64,000 nt of DNA from Bacteroides sp. (GTDB lineage Bacteria > Bacteroidota > Bacteroidia > Bacteroidales > P3), in NCBI GenBank assembly GCA_023662825.1, contig JAMPIH010000004.1, positions 117,019 through 181,018 on the forward strand, read 5' to 3'. Shown in pieces: positions 1 through 7,668 of the stretch (the stretch's first letter is position 1; each line of letters opens with the position of its first letter). The position numbers and the translations under genes were made by a program. The notes beneath the pieces are model-generated. The model worked only from the letters and a program-made list of their open reading frames with translations. It ran no database searches and had not been told where the DNA came from.

Positions 1-341
1 TTTTTCCACTCCTTGCCGTGGGGATATACGTTGTTGCCGTATTGTTTCTGGGTAAGCAGGTGCGCCCACTCGTGCACGAACACGAACAGAAGCGCGTAAG
101 GGTTCAGGTCGATCTGCAGCGAGATGGTGTGCAGTTTGGCGAAACCGGACACGAAAGCCGGCGTATCGGCATCCACCTTGGGCGGCATGTAGTAGCCTAA
201 GGTATGCCCCTTGCGCGTGGAGAAAGCCACCCGCACGCCCTCGCGCTGCAGCATGGCAACCACCAAGGGCAGGGCTTCCGCAATAATGTAGGGCTTGAGC
301 GCCCACGCCACATTCCGCTCTACTCTGATGCCCGCGGCCAT
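1..341 (-). CDS. SprT-like zinc metallopeptidase-family protein (partial, 3' end outside window)
   Basis: The frame starts at the ATG on the minus strand at 341 and runs off the left edge, so about 113 residues are visible. A metal-binding HEWAH (HExxH) motif lies near residues 90-94 and is followed by HGKEW near 108-112. This spacing is typical of SprT-like domains, where a third His after the HExxH helix completes the zinc site. It starts 15 bp after the stop of the glycosyltransferase gene on the same strand, so the two are probably cotranscribed. The catalytic core is visible but the C-terminal half is missing, so substrate and exact subfamily are unknown. A generic zincin is the alternative. 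Confidence 0.72.
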   Translation of the reverse strand, partial: MAAGIRVERNVAWALKPYIIAEALPLVVAMLQREGVRVAFSTRKGHTLGYYMPPKVDADTPAFVSGFAKLHTISLQIDLNPYALLFVFVHEWAHLLTQKQYGNNVYPHGKEWK

Positions 342-356
342 GGGTCGGATGAATGC

Positions 357-1118
357 TTAGAAAACAGGCGGTTTGGGTTTACCCTTGTATTGCCCGTGGA
401 AACGGCGGAACCTCAGCGAGATGACCCCGAAGAAGGCTTCCTTGAAGATTTTCTTGCTCATCTTGGACGTACCCTCGGTTCGGTCGGTGAACACGATGGA
501 AACCTCCTTTATCTGATAGCCCAAGCGGTAGGCCGTATATTTCATCTCTATCTGGAAGGCGTAGCCCACGAAATGCACGTCGTCCAGATCCATGCCGCGC
601 AGCAGCGATGCCTTGTAGCACACGAAACCTGCCGTGGCGTCGCCGATCTTCATACGGGTAACGAAACGCACGTAGGCCGAGGCGAAATACGACATCAGCA
701 CCCGCCCCATCGGCCAATTGATCACGTTCACCACGCCGTTTACGTAGCGCGATCCCACACTGAGGTCGGCGCCGTCTTTGGCGCAGGCATTGTAAAGGCG
801 TTCCAGGTCGAGCGGGTTGTGCGAGAAATCGGCGTCCATCTCGATCACGTAGTCGTACTTACGCTGCAAGGCCCACTTGAAGCCGTGGATGTAAGCGGTT
901 CCGAGCCCTAACTTGCCCTGGCGTTTCTCGATAAACAGCCGGTCGCCGAACTCGGTGTCGATAAGGCGTTCCACAATATCCGCCGTGCCGTCGGGCGAAT
1001 TGTCTTCCACCACCAGGATATCGAAAGCCTTGAGCAGGGCGAATACCGCCCGCACGATCTTTTCGATGTTCTCCTTTTCGTTGTAGGTGGGAATAATTAC
1101 CAAGGTGTCGCTACGCAT
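357..1118 (-). CDS. polyprenol-phosphate mannosyltransferase-like GT2 glycosyltransferase (DPM1 type)
   Basis: About 253 residues form a single GT-A domain. The N-terminal IIPTYNEKENI strand, VEDNSPDGT near 37-45 and a DAD metal/nucleotide site near 95-97 match the dolichol/polyprenol-phosphate mannose synthase branch of GT2. No C-terminal GtrA-like membrane part is present. Family members move a sugar from GDP- or UDP-sugar to a polyprenyl phosphate at the cytoplasmic membrane; the sugar cannot be told from sequence. An upstream in-frame ATG at 1136 adds six residues but lies only five bases after a TACATTTG promoter box (1142-1149), so 1118 is preferred. The SprT-like gene follows 15 bp downstream. 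Confidence 0.85.
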   Translation of the reverse strand: MRSDTLVIIPTYNEKENIEKIVRAVFALLKAFDILVVEDNSPDGTADIVERLIDTEFGDRLFIEKRQGKLGLGTAYIHGFKWALQRKYDYVIEMDADFSHNPLDLERLYNACAKDGADLSVGSRYVNGVVNVINWPMGRVLMSYFASAYVRFVTRMKIGDATAGFVCYKASLLRGMDLDDVHFVGYAFQIEMKYTAYRLGYQIKEVSIVFTDRTEGTSKMSKKIFKEAFFGVISLRFRRFHGQYKGKPKPPVF

Positions 1119-1141
1119 CCCCGAAAGTTTTAACATTCCGA

Positions 1142-1149
1142 CAAATGTA
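1142..1149 (-). promoter_or_regulatory. Bacteroidota -7 box (TACATTTG) for the DPM1-type gene
   Basis: Read on the minus strand this is TACATTTG, a full match to TAnnTTTG. Transcription would start at about 1136, right at the first in-frame ATG, which favours the ATG at 1118 as the real start unless the mRNA is leaderless. No clear -33 TTG was found at the usual distance. Confidence 0.5.
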
Positions 1150-1173
1150 GCAAAAAAATCTTTGCCGCCGGGA

Positions 1174-1206
1174 TTTTGCGAAAAACGGGAAACTCCGCTA
1201 TCTTAG
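1174..1206 (+). promoter_or_regulatory. candidate promoter for the Smr-domain gene
   Basis: A TTTTG (1174-1178) is followed after 20 bp by TATCTTAG (1199-1206), one base off the Bacteroidota -7 consensus TAnnTTTG. It lies 34 bp before the ATG at 1240. TAGATTTG at 1211-1218 is an alternative -7 box. Confidence 0.42.
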
Positions 1207-1239
1207 CGCATAGATTTGCGGTTTCTTAAACGATTGACA

Positions 1240-2421
1240 ATGAAATTCAATTTAGGCGACAAGGTAAAGTTCATGGATCAGGAAGGCCAGGGCGAAATCA
1301 CCAAAATCATCAACGCCAACACGGTGGGCGTCACCACCGACGGCTTCGAGATTCCCTGTTCGGTTACCGACCTCATCAAGATAGAAAAGCCGTCCTCCAC
1401 GGCCGAACGCCTGTTCTACGAGGGCAAGGGCAGCTACGACGCACCGGCAAAGCCGGAACCGGCCTCCGGCAAAAACAAGGCAGTTCAAACACCTTTTGAA
1501 CCGGAAGACGAGGATGAATCCGAGGATTACGAAGCCAACGACATACCGGCAGCCTTGGCGGAAGACATGCGCGTGTCGCCCCTGCGCCGTTCGTTCGGGG
1601 GCAAGAACCCGCAGCGCGAGGGGGTCTATATCGCGCTCGTGCCCTTGGACCAGCAGTTCATGCTGCGCGGCCCGATGGAGTTCCATATCGTGAACTACAC
1701 GCCCTATACCCTGCTCTACAACCTGGCCACACGGGGGGCGGAAAGTTTCTACGGGGTGGATTTCGCCTCGGTGCCGCCCTACAGCAAGATGCTAGTGGAG
1801 AGCGTGGAACGCGAGGACCTGGGTCTGTGGACGGAAGGCATACTGCAAGGATTGTTCTACCAAGACGAAAGCCCTGTATGGATGATGCCCTTCAGCAAGG
1901 ACTACAAGATAAAGGTGAACCACCTGGGCAAGCTGGAGAACTACGTGTTTCCGGTGTTCATGCAGCAGAAAACGCTTCTGGTACCGGTGCTGGACGCGGC
2001 CCTGCACAAGACGGAGAACGGCATCCCGATGACGGTGGGCAAGGCCGGTGGAAAGACGGAAGAGGCCGAGGCTCCAGCACGCAATATCGTAACCGACTCC
2101 AAGAATCCCTTGCAGGCCTATATGCTGCAGAAGGACGTGGCGGAAGTGGACCTGCACGTGGAAAAGCTGCTCTCGACGCGTCTGGAATTCAAGAACGCTG
2201 ACGAAAAGGACTACCTGGCACGGCAACTGCAGGTGTTCGAGACCTGCCTGAACCAGGCAGTAAGCCAGCGGCTGTCGAAAATCATCTTTATACACGGCGT
2301 GGGCAACGGCATCCTGAAGGCCGAGATGGAGAAGAAGCTGAGGCAGTACGAGAACCTGCATTTTATGCCGGCGAGTATAACGAAGTATGGCCGAGGAGCC
2401 ATCGAGGTCTATATCGGGTAG
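1240..2421 (+). CDS. Smr-domain protein with N-terminal DUF2027 region
   Basis: The protein is 393 residues long from the ATG at 1240; the frame extends eight codons upstream but the ATG fits better. The N-terminus (MKFNLGDKVKF, then an acidic low-complexity stretch rich in EDEDESED) precedes a central beta-rich domain. The last ~90 residues form an Smr domain with VDLHVEKLL and the IFIHGVGNGIL signature. Smr domains are known as nucleases or nucleic-acid binders in MutS2 and stand-alone proteins. The DUF2027/Smr combination is common in Bacteroidota, where its role is not established. The gene is monocistronic. Confidence 0.85.
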   Translation: MKFNLGDKVKFMDQEGQGEITKIINANTVGVTTDGFEIPCSVTDLIKIEKPSSTAERLFYEGKGSYDAPAKPEPASGKNKAVQTPFEPEDEDESEDYEANDIPAALAEDMRVSPLRRSFGGKNPQREGVYIALVPLDQQFMLRGPMEFHIVNYTPYTLLYNLATRGAESFYGVDFASVPPYSKMLVESVEREDLGLWTEGILQGLFYQDESPVWMMPFSKDYKIKVNHLGKLENYVFPVFMQQKTLLVPVLDAALHKTENGIPMTVGKAGGKTEEAEAPARNIVTDSKNPLQAYMLQKDVAEVDLHVEKLLSTRLEFKNADEKDYLARQLQVFETCLNQAVSQRLSKIIFIHGVGNGILKAEMEKKLRQYENLHFMPASITKYGRGAIEVYIG

Positions 2422-2436
2422 CAAAAAAGCGTTTTG
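2421..2436 (+). repeat. solo copy of a repeat arm (GCAAAAAAGCGTTTTG)
   Basis: This 16-base string directly follows the Smr stop codon and closely matches the left arm of the palindromic element beside tRNA-Ser (17302-17317, one extra A). No right arm or core is obvious here. Confidence 0.4.
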
Positions 2437-2513
2437 GACGTGCTTCGAATTACGGGCTTGGAGGGCACATCCTTCAGATCCCCCTTCCCTCCATCCTAAA
2501 TATAGACACTACC

Positions 2514-2966
2514 ATGCATCTCCTGCCTTACACTCCCGATGATTTGGAGGAAATCCTGCAACTGTTTTACGAAACGGTTCATAGGGTCAATATCCAAGAC
2601 TATTCCGAAGAACAGGTAAACGCCTGGGCTTCGGGAAGGGTGAACCGGGAGGCTTGGGACGCCACCTTGCGGACCCATATCTCGATAGTGGCGGTCGATA
2701 ACGGAAAAATCGTGGGCTTCGGGGATATGGACGCCTCCGGCTATCTCGACCGGCTGTATGTTCACTACGCGCACCAACGCAAAGGAATTGCCTCCGCGAT
2801 ATGCAACCGCCTCGAAGCCTTGGCGGAAGCGGACTGCATTACGGTGCATGCCTCCATTACGGCAAGGCCGTTTTTCGAAAAACGAGGCTACAAAACCATA
2901 GCAGTCAATGCGGTGGAACGCGCCGGTGTTCCGTTAACCAATTACTTGATGCGATTGCGACGGTAA
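2514..2966 (+). CDS. GNAT-family N-acetyltransferase
   Basis: The product has 150 residues, the usual size for a single GNAT domain. Motif A is seen as LYVHYAHQRKGIASAI, with the acetyl-CoA pyrophosphate loop QRKGIA near residues 88-93. Motif B follows as ARPFFEKRGY near 117-125. The family transfers an acetyl group from acetyl-CoA to an amine on a small molecule or protein; nothing here identifies the acceptor. It stands alone between the Smr gene and the membrane-protein/regulator pair. Only a weak promoter context is visible before the ATG. Confidence 0.88.
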   Translation: MHLLPYTPDDLEEILQLFYETVHRVNIQDYSEEQVNAWASGRVNREAWDATLRTHISIVAVDNGKIVGFGDMDASGYLDRLYVHYAHQRKGIASAICNRLEALAEADCITVHASITARPFFEKRGYKTIAVNAVERAGVPLTNYLMRLRR

Positions 2967-2979
2967 TTTTTTTTGCAAT

Positions 2980-3010
2980 TTGGTTTATAAAATAAATCGG
3001 TTTATATTTG
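2980..3010 (+). promoter_or_regulatory. promoter of the membrane protein/winged-helix operon
   Basis: TTG (2980-2982), then 20 bp, then TATATTTG (3003-3010): a full match to the Bacteroidota TTG-N17-23-TAnnTTTG promoter. A palindromic operator candidate (2982-2998) lies in the spacer. Confidence 0.7.
2982..2998 (+). promoter_or_regulatory. operator candidate 1 (GGTTTA-N5-TAAATC)
   Basis: This is an imperfect 17-bp dyad within the -33/-7 spacer. A further half site GGTTTA follows at 2999-3004. The same sequence recurs as a perfect dyad at 3067-3083. A repressor bound here would cover the promoter. Confidence 0.55.
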
Positions 3011-3066
3011 CATTTAAAAATAGAGGGGGACATCAGCGCGCTTGGCTCCTTTTCTTTTCGATTTAC

Positions 3067-3083
3067 GGTTTATAAAGTAAACC
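3067..3083 (+). promoter_or_regulatory. operator candidate 2 (GGTTTA-N5-TAAACC)
   Basis: A perfect 6-bp inverted repeat around a 5-bp centre in the 5' untranslated region, 32 bp before the start codon. It matches operator candidate 1 in 15 of 17 positions. The likely ligand is the winged-helix regulator encoded second in this operon, by inference. Confidence 0.55.
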
Positions 3084-3114
3084 TATTTATTAACAATCAA
3101 AAACAAAAAAAACA

Positions 3115-3747
3115 ATGGAAGACAAGAAAATCACACCACAAGAGAGCATGGAAATCATCAGCGAGATGATTCAGACCACCAAACGCCGCATGACGATGCA
3201 GGATTTAAAAATTTTCATCACCTGGGGCTTGCTGGCCATTGGAACCGCCCTTGTGGTAGGCACACTCCTGTTGCTTACGCACAACAAATGGTTCCAGCTC
3301 TTTTGGTTCCTCATTCCCCTTGTCGGCGTTCCCTGCACACTCGCCCTTTCAAAAAAAGCCCGCAAGGAGAACAAAGTAAAGACCTTTGTGGATTCGCTCA
3401 CCAACGGCATCTGGAAAATAGTGGGATATTCCGGACTCGGCCTCATGCTGCTGTGCGTGGCCTTCAGTCTATTCGGATATCATCAGCTTTGGATATCCAC
3501 CTTCTTCTTCGCCTTTATCATCGTGGGCTTCGGCGCGGCCATGCAAGGAGTGGTGGTGAGAGAAAACTCCTATGTGTTCGGCGGCCTTTTCTCCATTGTT
3601 TCCGGCTTTTTTGTCATGGGATTGTATCTTTGCAACATACCGCTTTCCATCACCTGGTGTCTGCCGCTCTACATCCTGTGCTTCCTGCTGATGTGTATCG
3701 TGCCGGCGGGCATCGTGGCCAAGAAAATCAAAAGAGGACAACAATGA
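3115..3747 (+). CDS. six-helix membrane protein of unknown function, regulator-linked
   Basis: The product is 210 residues. A soluble, charged N-terminus (~1-30) is followed by six hydrophobic segments near 33-54, 59-78, 104-121, 125-146, 153-174 and 178-201, and it ends in a basic tail. There are no catalytic motifs and I do not recognise a named family. Its stop overlaps the start of the winged-helix regulator gene (ATGA), so the two are translationally coupled. Such pairs are frequent in Bacteroidota and suggest that the membrane protein is controlled by, or senses for, the regulator. Function remains unknown. Confidence 0.8.
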   Translation: MEDKKITPQESMEIISEMIQTTKRRMTMQDLKIFITWGLLAIGTALVVGTLLLLTHNKWFQLFWFLIPLVGVPCTLALSKKARKENKVKTFVDSLTNGIWKIVGYSGLGLMLLCVAFSLFGYHQLWISTFFFAFIIVGFGAAMQGVVVRENSYVFGGLFSIVSGFFVMGLYLCNIPLSITWCLPLYILCFLLMCIVPAGIVAKKIKRGQQ

Positions 3748-4028
3748 AAGAACTCAATCCACTGCTGCACTCCCAGTTACGCCTGGCCATCATGTCCATT
3801 CTTTTGAATGTCGAGGAGGCGGATTTCGTCTATCTCAGGGAAAAAACCGAATCCACGGCCGGCAATCTCAGCGTTCAGCTCGACAAACTGTCTTCTGCCG
3901 GATACATCTCCGTGGAAAAAGGCTTTTCCGGCAAGAAAACCAGAACCGTATGCCGGATTACGGAGGTGGGACGGGCGGCGTTCGAAGAATATGTAGCTGC
4001 CCTCAACGACTACATAAAAATGAAATAA
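3744..4028 (+). CDS. winged-helix transcriptional regulator (MarR/HTH_34-like)
   Basis: A compact 94-residue protein that is almost entirely one winged-helix domain. The recognition helix region lies near TAGNLSVQLDKLSSAGYI (about 39-56), followed by a beta-wing rich in Lys and Arg (FSGKKTRTVCRIT). The start ATG overlaps the stop of the upstream membrane-protein gene. Size and layout match the small winged-helix DNA-binding family (PF13601-like). It probably binds the two GGTTTA-N5-TAAACC-type dyads in its own operon promoter, which is an inference from position only. A longer upstream in-frame extension exists but lies inside the membrane-protein gene. Confidence 0.85.
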   Translation: MKELNPLLHSQLRLAIMSILLNVEEADFVYLREKTESTAGNLSVQLDKLSSAGYISVEKGFSGKKTRTVCRITEVGRAAFEEYVAALNDYIKMK

Positions 4029-4054
4029 GACGGTACGTCCTCTGGCATTCCGTT

Positions 4055-5398
4055 CTACAGCCCCGATATATCCACTTGGTAATGGGTCGGGGCTGTATTG
4101 TTCCTTTGGAGAAACATCACCATATAGACGGGGGCATAAACAATCTTTTCTTCCACGTGCAGATTGTCGTTGTTGAAGACCACAGCCTGCGGCAGATCGT
4201 AATCGGAGCAGTCCATCAGGTTAGACAGGGCGCGGTGCGTTTCGTAGTCTTTGCCCGACTTTACCTCCACGGGCAAGACCCTGCCCTCCGTTTCCACAAC
4301 AAAGTCCAGTTCACCCCGCTTCTTGCTGTTATAATAGTAGGGAACCATACCGTGCGCCACCAATTCCTGCGCCACCGCGTTCTCGTAAATCGAGCCGAAG
4401 TTAATGTCTTTGTCGCCTTTGATAATCCGCATCTGGATACCCTCGGCATACTGAGCGGCAAGCAGCCCCACATCGTTCTGAAAAAGCTTGAACAGATTGC
4501 GCGAACGGGCAAGCAGCAGCGGCGTTTTCGGTTCTTCCACATTATAGACAGGCAAGGCCACACCTGCATTCGTCAACCATAAAAAACTGTTCTCGACCCG
4601 GTCGAATTTCGCGTGTTCGTTGAGCCGTTTCAAGATAAAACGCTTGTTTTTGGCGTTCAGTTCGGGCGGTATAAGATTGAAAATCTCCTCGATGTAAAGT
4701 TTGTTCGACCGGTCGTATTGCGCGATGTCGCGCTTGTACAGGCGTATGATGTCCTGCTGCACGGCCATCACTTCCTGCAGGTTGTTGCCCTCAAGGTATT
4801 TGCTCACGGCCGCGGGCATTCCCCCCACAATAAGGTAGAGTCGGAACAATTCCATGATTTTTCCGTGCACAAAGGCATCGACCTCGGTACGGTTCAGCCA
4901 GGCTTTGTGCAGGGAATCGATGACGGCTTCGCTGACGCCCACCCCCGACAGGAACTCCTCGAAATCGAGCGGATACATATCCTTTACGCCCATATAGCCA
5001 ACCGGTTCCGAGCGCAGGTCTTTCAAGGCCACGCCCAGCAGGGAGCCGCTTAAAATATAGCGGTACGAGCCTTCTTCCACCAAAAACTTAATGGCGGTGA
5101 CAATGTCGGGGCATTGCTGCACCTCGTCGAAAAAGATAAGTGTCTGCCCTTTGACGAGCGGCACGGCGGTAATCGTTGAGAGCCGGAGCAGAATATCGTT
5201 GGCATTTTTCGCCCCCTTGAACAAATCCACCGCTTCGGGGGTTTCAATGAAATTGATTTCCACAAAACGCTTGAAGGTCTTGCCGAACGCGCGAACCGAA
5301 TACGTCTTGCCGATTTGCCGTGCGCCGGTAAGCAACAATGCATTCCGTGTGTCTGCATAATACCGCTTAAGGAAACCGTCTATCTTTCGCCTTATCAT
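4055..5398 (-). CDS. AAA_14/DUF4143 ATPase (locus A of the repeat-paired family)
   Basis: The product has 447 residues. Walker A is GARQIGKT (25-32), Walker B is LIFFDEVQ (87-94), and a SGSLLG motif lies near 118-123. The C-terminal DUF4143 part carries ELDFVV (from 363) and LPVEVKSG (to 382), a D...ExK pattern like the PD-(D/E)XK nuclease fold. It ends with a conserved APVYMVMF tail. Family members are abundant in Bacteroidota and have no settled function. The promoter region holds four phased 16-bp repeats (5441-5556). A paralogue of similar layout lies at 20344-21753, with different repeats. Confidence 0.88.
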   Translation of the reverse strand: MIRRKIDGFLKRYYADTRNALLLTGARQIGKTYSVRAFGKTFKRFVEINFIETPEAVDLFKGAKNANDILLRLSTITAVPLVKGQTLIFFDEVQQCPDIVTAIKFLVEEGSYRYILSGSLLGVALKDLRSEPVGYMGVKDMYPLDFEEFLSGVGVSEAVIDSLHKAWLNRTEVDAFVHGKIMELFRLYLIVGGMPAAVSKYLEGNNLQEVMAVQQDIIRLYKRDIAQYDRSNKLYIEEIFNLIPPELNAKNKRFILKRLNEHAKFDRVENSFLWLTNAGVALPVYNVEEPKTPLLLARSRNLFKLFQNDVGLLAAQYAEGIQMRIIKGDKDINFGSIYENAVAQELVAHGMVPYYYNSKKRGELDFVVETEGRVLPVEVKSGKDYETHRALSNLMDCSDYDLPQAVVFNNDNLHVEEKIVYAPVYMVMFLQRNNTAPTHYQVDISGL

Positions 5399-5440
5399 AA
5401 AACCTATTGTTTAGCAGATTTTCAATCAAATAAAATCAAA

Positions 5441-5556
5441 TCTGCCGCTTTTTCAATACAAAAATAGGCTATTTTCGCCGCTTTTCCAAGGAATTTTTAC
5501 CAGAATCTGCCGCTTTTCCAAGGCAAAAACACCCCGATTTTGCCGTTTTTCCAAGA
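5441..5556 (-). repeat. phased four-copy repeat array upstream of DUF4143 ATPase A
   Basis: On the gene strand the repeat reads TTGGAAAAGCGGCAGA with minor variants. The plus-strand GCCG cores begin at 5444, 5477, 5509 and 5542, giving spacings of 33, 32 and 33 bp. The 16-17 bp spacers between copies are unrelated. A degenerate fifth copy may lie at 5411-5426. The second-nearest copy to the gene supplies the -33 TTG of a promoter candidate. A CRISPR array is excluded by the short repeat and lack of cas genes. Confidence 0.8.
5459..5489 (-). promoter_or_regulatory. promoter of DUF4143 ATPase A inside its repeat array
   Basis: On the minus strand TTG (5487-5489), then 20 bp, then TATTTTTG (5459-5466) matches the Bacteroidota consensus. 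The TTG is the first three bases of a repeat copy, so repeats and promoter are interleaved. Confidence 0.6.
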
Positions 5557-5622
5557 CTTCACACTTAGTGTAGGATGTAAAGAAAGGATTCGGGAGCGGT
5601 CAAGCAAAACCAACGAAGCCGT

Positions 5623-5638
5623 AAAAAAGCATTTTGAA
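5623..5638 (+). repeat. solo copy of the AAAAAAGCATTTTGAA repeat arm
   Basis: It matches the arm AAAAAAGCGTTTTGAA of the palindromic element at 17306-17320 apart from one base. It sits within the gene-free stretch between DUF4143 ATPase A and the nqr operon, 38 bp before the foldback. Confidence 0.4.
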
Positions 5639-5675
5639 TAAAGAGAAACCAGGATGCAACCAACGGAGCCGGTTC

Positions 5676-5803
5676 AATTAAACGTGTTTTGGGGAGTGGG
5701 ATGCAAGGCGGAAAACCAGCCTTGCGCGGGAGCGTACTTTAGTACGTGACCAGCAAAGGCCGGTTTTCCAACGCAGCAGCCCGCCCCCAAAACACGTTTA
5801 ATT
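5676..5803. repeat. 128-bp foldback element at the 3' end of the nqr operon
   Basis: Perfect 19-bp outer arms (5676-5694 and 5785-5803) flank inner arms that match in 13 of 14 positions (GGAAAACC... / ...GGTTTTCC) and a central palindrome CGTACT-TT-AGTACG (5733-5746). Almost the whole element can fold back on itself. The right arm contains the nqrF stop codon, so the RNA hairpin may end or stabilise the nqr transcript. The core resembles those of the repeats after tRNA-Ser at 17303-17683. Confidence 0.75.
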
Positions 5804-7036
5804 ACCGAAGTTGTCGTAGCGGATCATTTCCGGGGGGACTCCCAAACTATCCAGCATCCTCACCACCGCATCCGTCATCGGCTTGGGCCCGCAGAGGTAG
5901 TACTCGATTTCTTCGGGTTCGGGATGGTTCTTGAGGTATTTGTTGAAGATCACCTGATGGATGAAGCCGGTGTCGCCCGTCCAGTTGTCCTCGGGCAGCG
6001 GTTCGCTCAAAGCCACGTGGAAACTGAAATTGGGGTGTTCCTTGGCCAATGCCTCGTATTCGTCCATATAGAAGAGTTCCTTAAGGGAGCGACCGCCGTA
6101 CCAGAACGAGGCCTTGCGGTCGGTGTGCTTCGTCTTGAACTGGTCGAAAATCTGCGAACGCATGGGCGCCATGCCCGCACCCCCGCCGATAAACATCATC
6201 TCGCGCCGGGTATCCTGTACGAAGAACTCGCCATAGGGTCCCGAAATGGTAATCTTGTCGCCCGGTTTGAGCGAATAGATGTACGAGGAGCAGATACCGG
6301 GGTTCACGTTCATGAAGCCCCCCTTCTTGCGGTCGAACGGCGGCGTGGCGATACGCACGTTGAGCATGATGCGGTTGCCCTCGGCCGGGTGGTTGGCCAT
6401 CGAATAGGCGCGGAAGCAGGGTTCGGGGTTCTTCATCACCAGATCCCACATCTTCATCCTGTCCCAATCGGCCTTGTATTCATCTTCCACCACGATATCC
6501 TTGTAGTTTACCGTGCAGGCCGGCACGTCAATCTGGATATAGCCGCCCGCCTTGAAGTTCAGGTTCTCCCCTTCGGGCAGCTTCACCACGAATTCCTTGA
6601 TGAAGGTGGCCACATTGTGGTTGGACACCACCTCACACTCCCACTTGCGCACACCGAACACTTCGGGCGGAATCTGCACCGACATATCGCCCTTTACCTT
6701 TACCTGGCAGCCCAGACGCCAGTCCTGCTGCTGCTCGCGATACGAGAAGAAGCCCTTTTCGGACGGCAGGATGCTGCCCCCGCCCTCGGTAACGCGGCAA
6801 CGGCACAGCCCGCAGCTGCCCTTGCCCCCGCAGGCCGAAGGCAGGAATATCTTTTGGGAAGCCAAGGTCGACAAGAGCGAGTTGCCCGTATCCACCTCCA
6901 AGGTCTTTTCTCCGTTTATCTGCAGTTTAACCTTTCCCTGCGGCACCAGCTTCTTGCGCGCCAGCAACAACACGGCCACCAAAATAAGGATGACCACCAG
7001 GAAAACGGCCACCGAACTTAAAACAACACTCCACAT
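5798..7036 (-). CDS. nqrF: Na+-translocating NADH:quinone reductase subunit F
   Basis: The 412-residue product has an N-terminal membrane anchor (about 6-27) and a ferredoxin domain with [2Fe-2S] ligands Cys69, Cys75, Cys78 and Cys110. An FAD domain with the RAYSMAN motif follows, then an NADH domain with IGGGAGMAP. It ends with CGPKPMTDAV and YDNFGN. NqrF is the electron entry point of Na+-NQR: it oxidises NADH at FAD and passes electrons to the 2Fe-2S cluster. It is the last gene of nqrABCDEF, 11 bp after nqrE. Its stop codon lies inside the foldback element. Confidence 0.97.
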   Translation of the reverse strand: MWSVVLSSVAVFLVVILILVAVLLLARKKLVPQGKVKLQINGEKTLEVDTGNSLLSTLASQKIFLPSACGGKGSCGLCRCRVTEGGGSILPSEKGFFSYREQQQDWRLGCQVKVKGDMSVQIPPEVFGVRKWECEVVSNHNVATFIKEFVVKLPEGENLNFKAGGYIQIDVPACTVNYKDIVVEDEYKADWDRMKMWDLVMKNPEPCFRAYSMANHPAEGNRIMLNVRIATPPFDRKKGGFMNVNPGICSSYIYSLKPGDKITISGPYGEFFVQDTRREMMFIGGGAGMAPMRSQIFDQFKTKHTDRKASFWYGGRSLKELFYMDEYEALAKEHPNFSFHVALSEPLPEDNWTGDTGFIHQVIFNKYLKNHPEPEEIEYYLCGPKPMTDAVVRMLDSLGVPPEMIRYDNFGN

Positions 7037-7047
7037 AACATCCTATT

Positions 7048-7665
7048 TTAAAGCTCAATACCCAAGAAACACATAAAAGATACGCCCATCAACCCCGTAA
7101 TGATGAAGGCGATGCCCAAGCCCTTGAGGGGCGCGGGCACCTGCGAGTACTTCAACTTCTCGCGGATAGCGGCGATGCCCACGATGGCCAGGCACCAGCC
7201 GATGCCCGAACCGAGGGCGAAGGTGGTGGATTCGGCCAGCGAGGAATATTCCCGTTCCTGCATGAAGAGCGAAGCCCCCATGATGGCGCAGTTAACGGCA
7301 ATCAGCGGCAGGAATATACCCAACGACGAATACAGGGCGGGCGAATAGCGTTCCACCACCATTTCCACCAGCTGCACGATGGCGGCGATGACGGCGATGA
7401 ACATGATGAAGCTCAGGAAGCTCAGGTCCACCTCCGCCAGCGCGGGGCTGAGCCACGACAGGCCGCCCTTGACCAACAGGTATTTATTGATGAGGAAGTT
7501 TACCGGAACGGTAATCAGCATCACGAAGATAACGGCGAGGCCGAGGCCGAAGGCGGTCTTTACGTTCTTGGAGATGGCCAGGTACGAACACATGCCCAAG
7601 AAATAGGCAAACACCATGTTATCTACAAAAATCGACCGTACGAAAAGGCTGAACAGATTTTCCAT
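7048..7665 (-). CDS. nqrE: Na+-translocating NADH:quinone reductase subunit E
   Basis: A 205-residue polytopic protein with about six membrane segments. It carries the two conserved membrane cysteines of the family, in FLGMCSYLA (Cys26) and VNCAIMG (near Cys126). In characterised enzymes these pair with cysteines of NqrD to hold an iron centre in the membrane. Length and N-terminus match NqrE rather than RnfA, and the operon context agrees. It lies 3 bp after nqrD and 11 bp before nqrF. Confidence 0.96.
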   Translation of the reverse strand: MENLFSLFVRSIFVDNMVFAYFLGMCSYLAISKNVKTAFGLGLAVIFVMLITVPVNFLINKYLLVKGGLSWLSPALAEVDLSFLSFIMFIAVIAAIVQLVEMVVERYSPALYSSLGIFLPLIAVNCAIMGASLFMQEREYSSLAESTTFALGSGIGWCLAIVGIAAIREKLKYSQVPAPLKGLGIAFIITGLMGVSFMCFLGIEL

Positions 7666-7668
7666 GGC

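Noticed and set aside
3288..3743. A longer form of the winged-helix regulator starting at 3288
   Set aside because: The extra N-terminal part lies out of frame within the membrane-protein gene, has antisense-like composition, and the ATGA overlap start is standard.
5441..5556. CRISPR array
   Set aside because: Repeats are about 16 bp with 16-17 bp spacers, only four copies, and no cas genes; the array overlaps a promoter. The same applies to 20263-20343 and 50846-50931.
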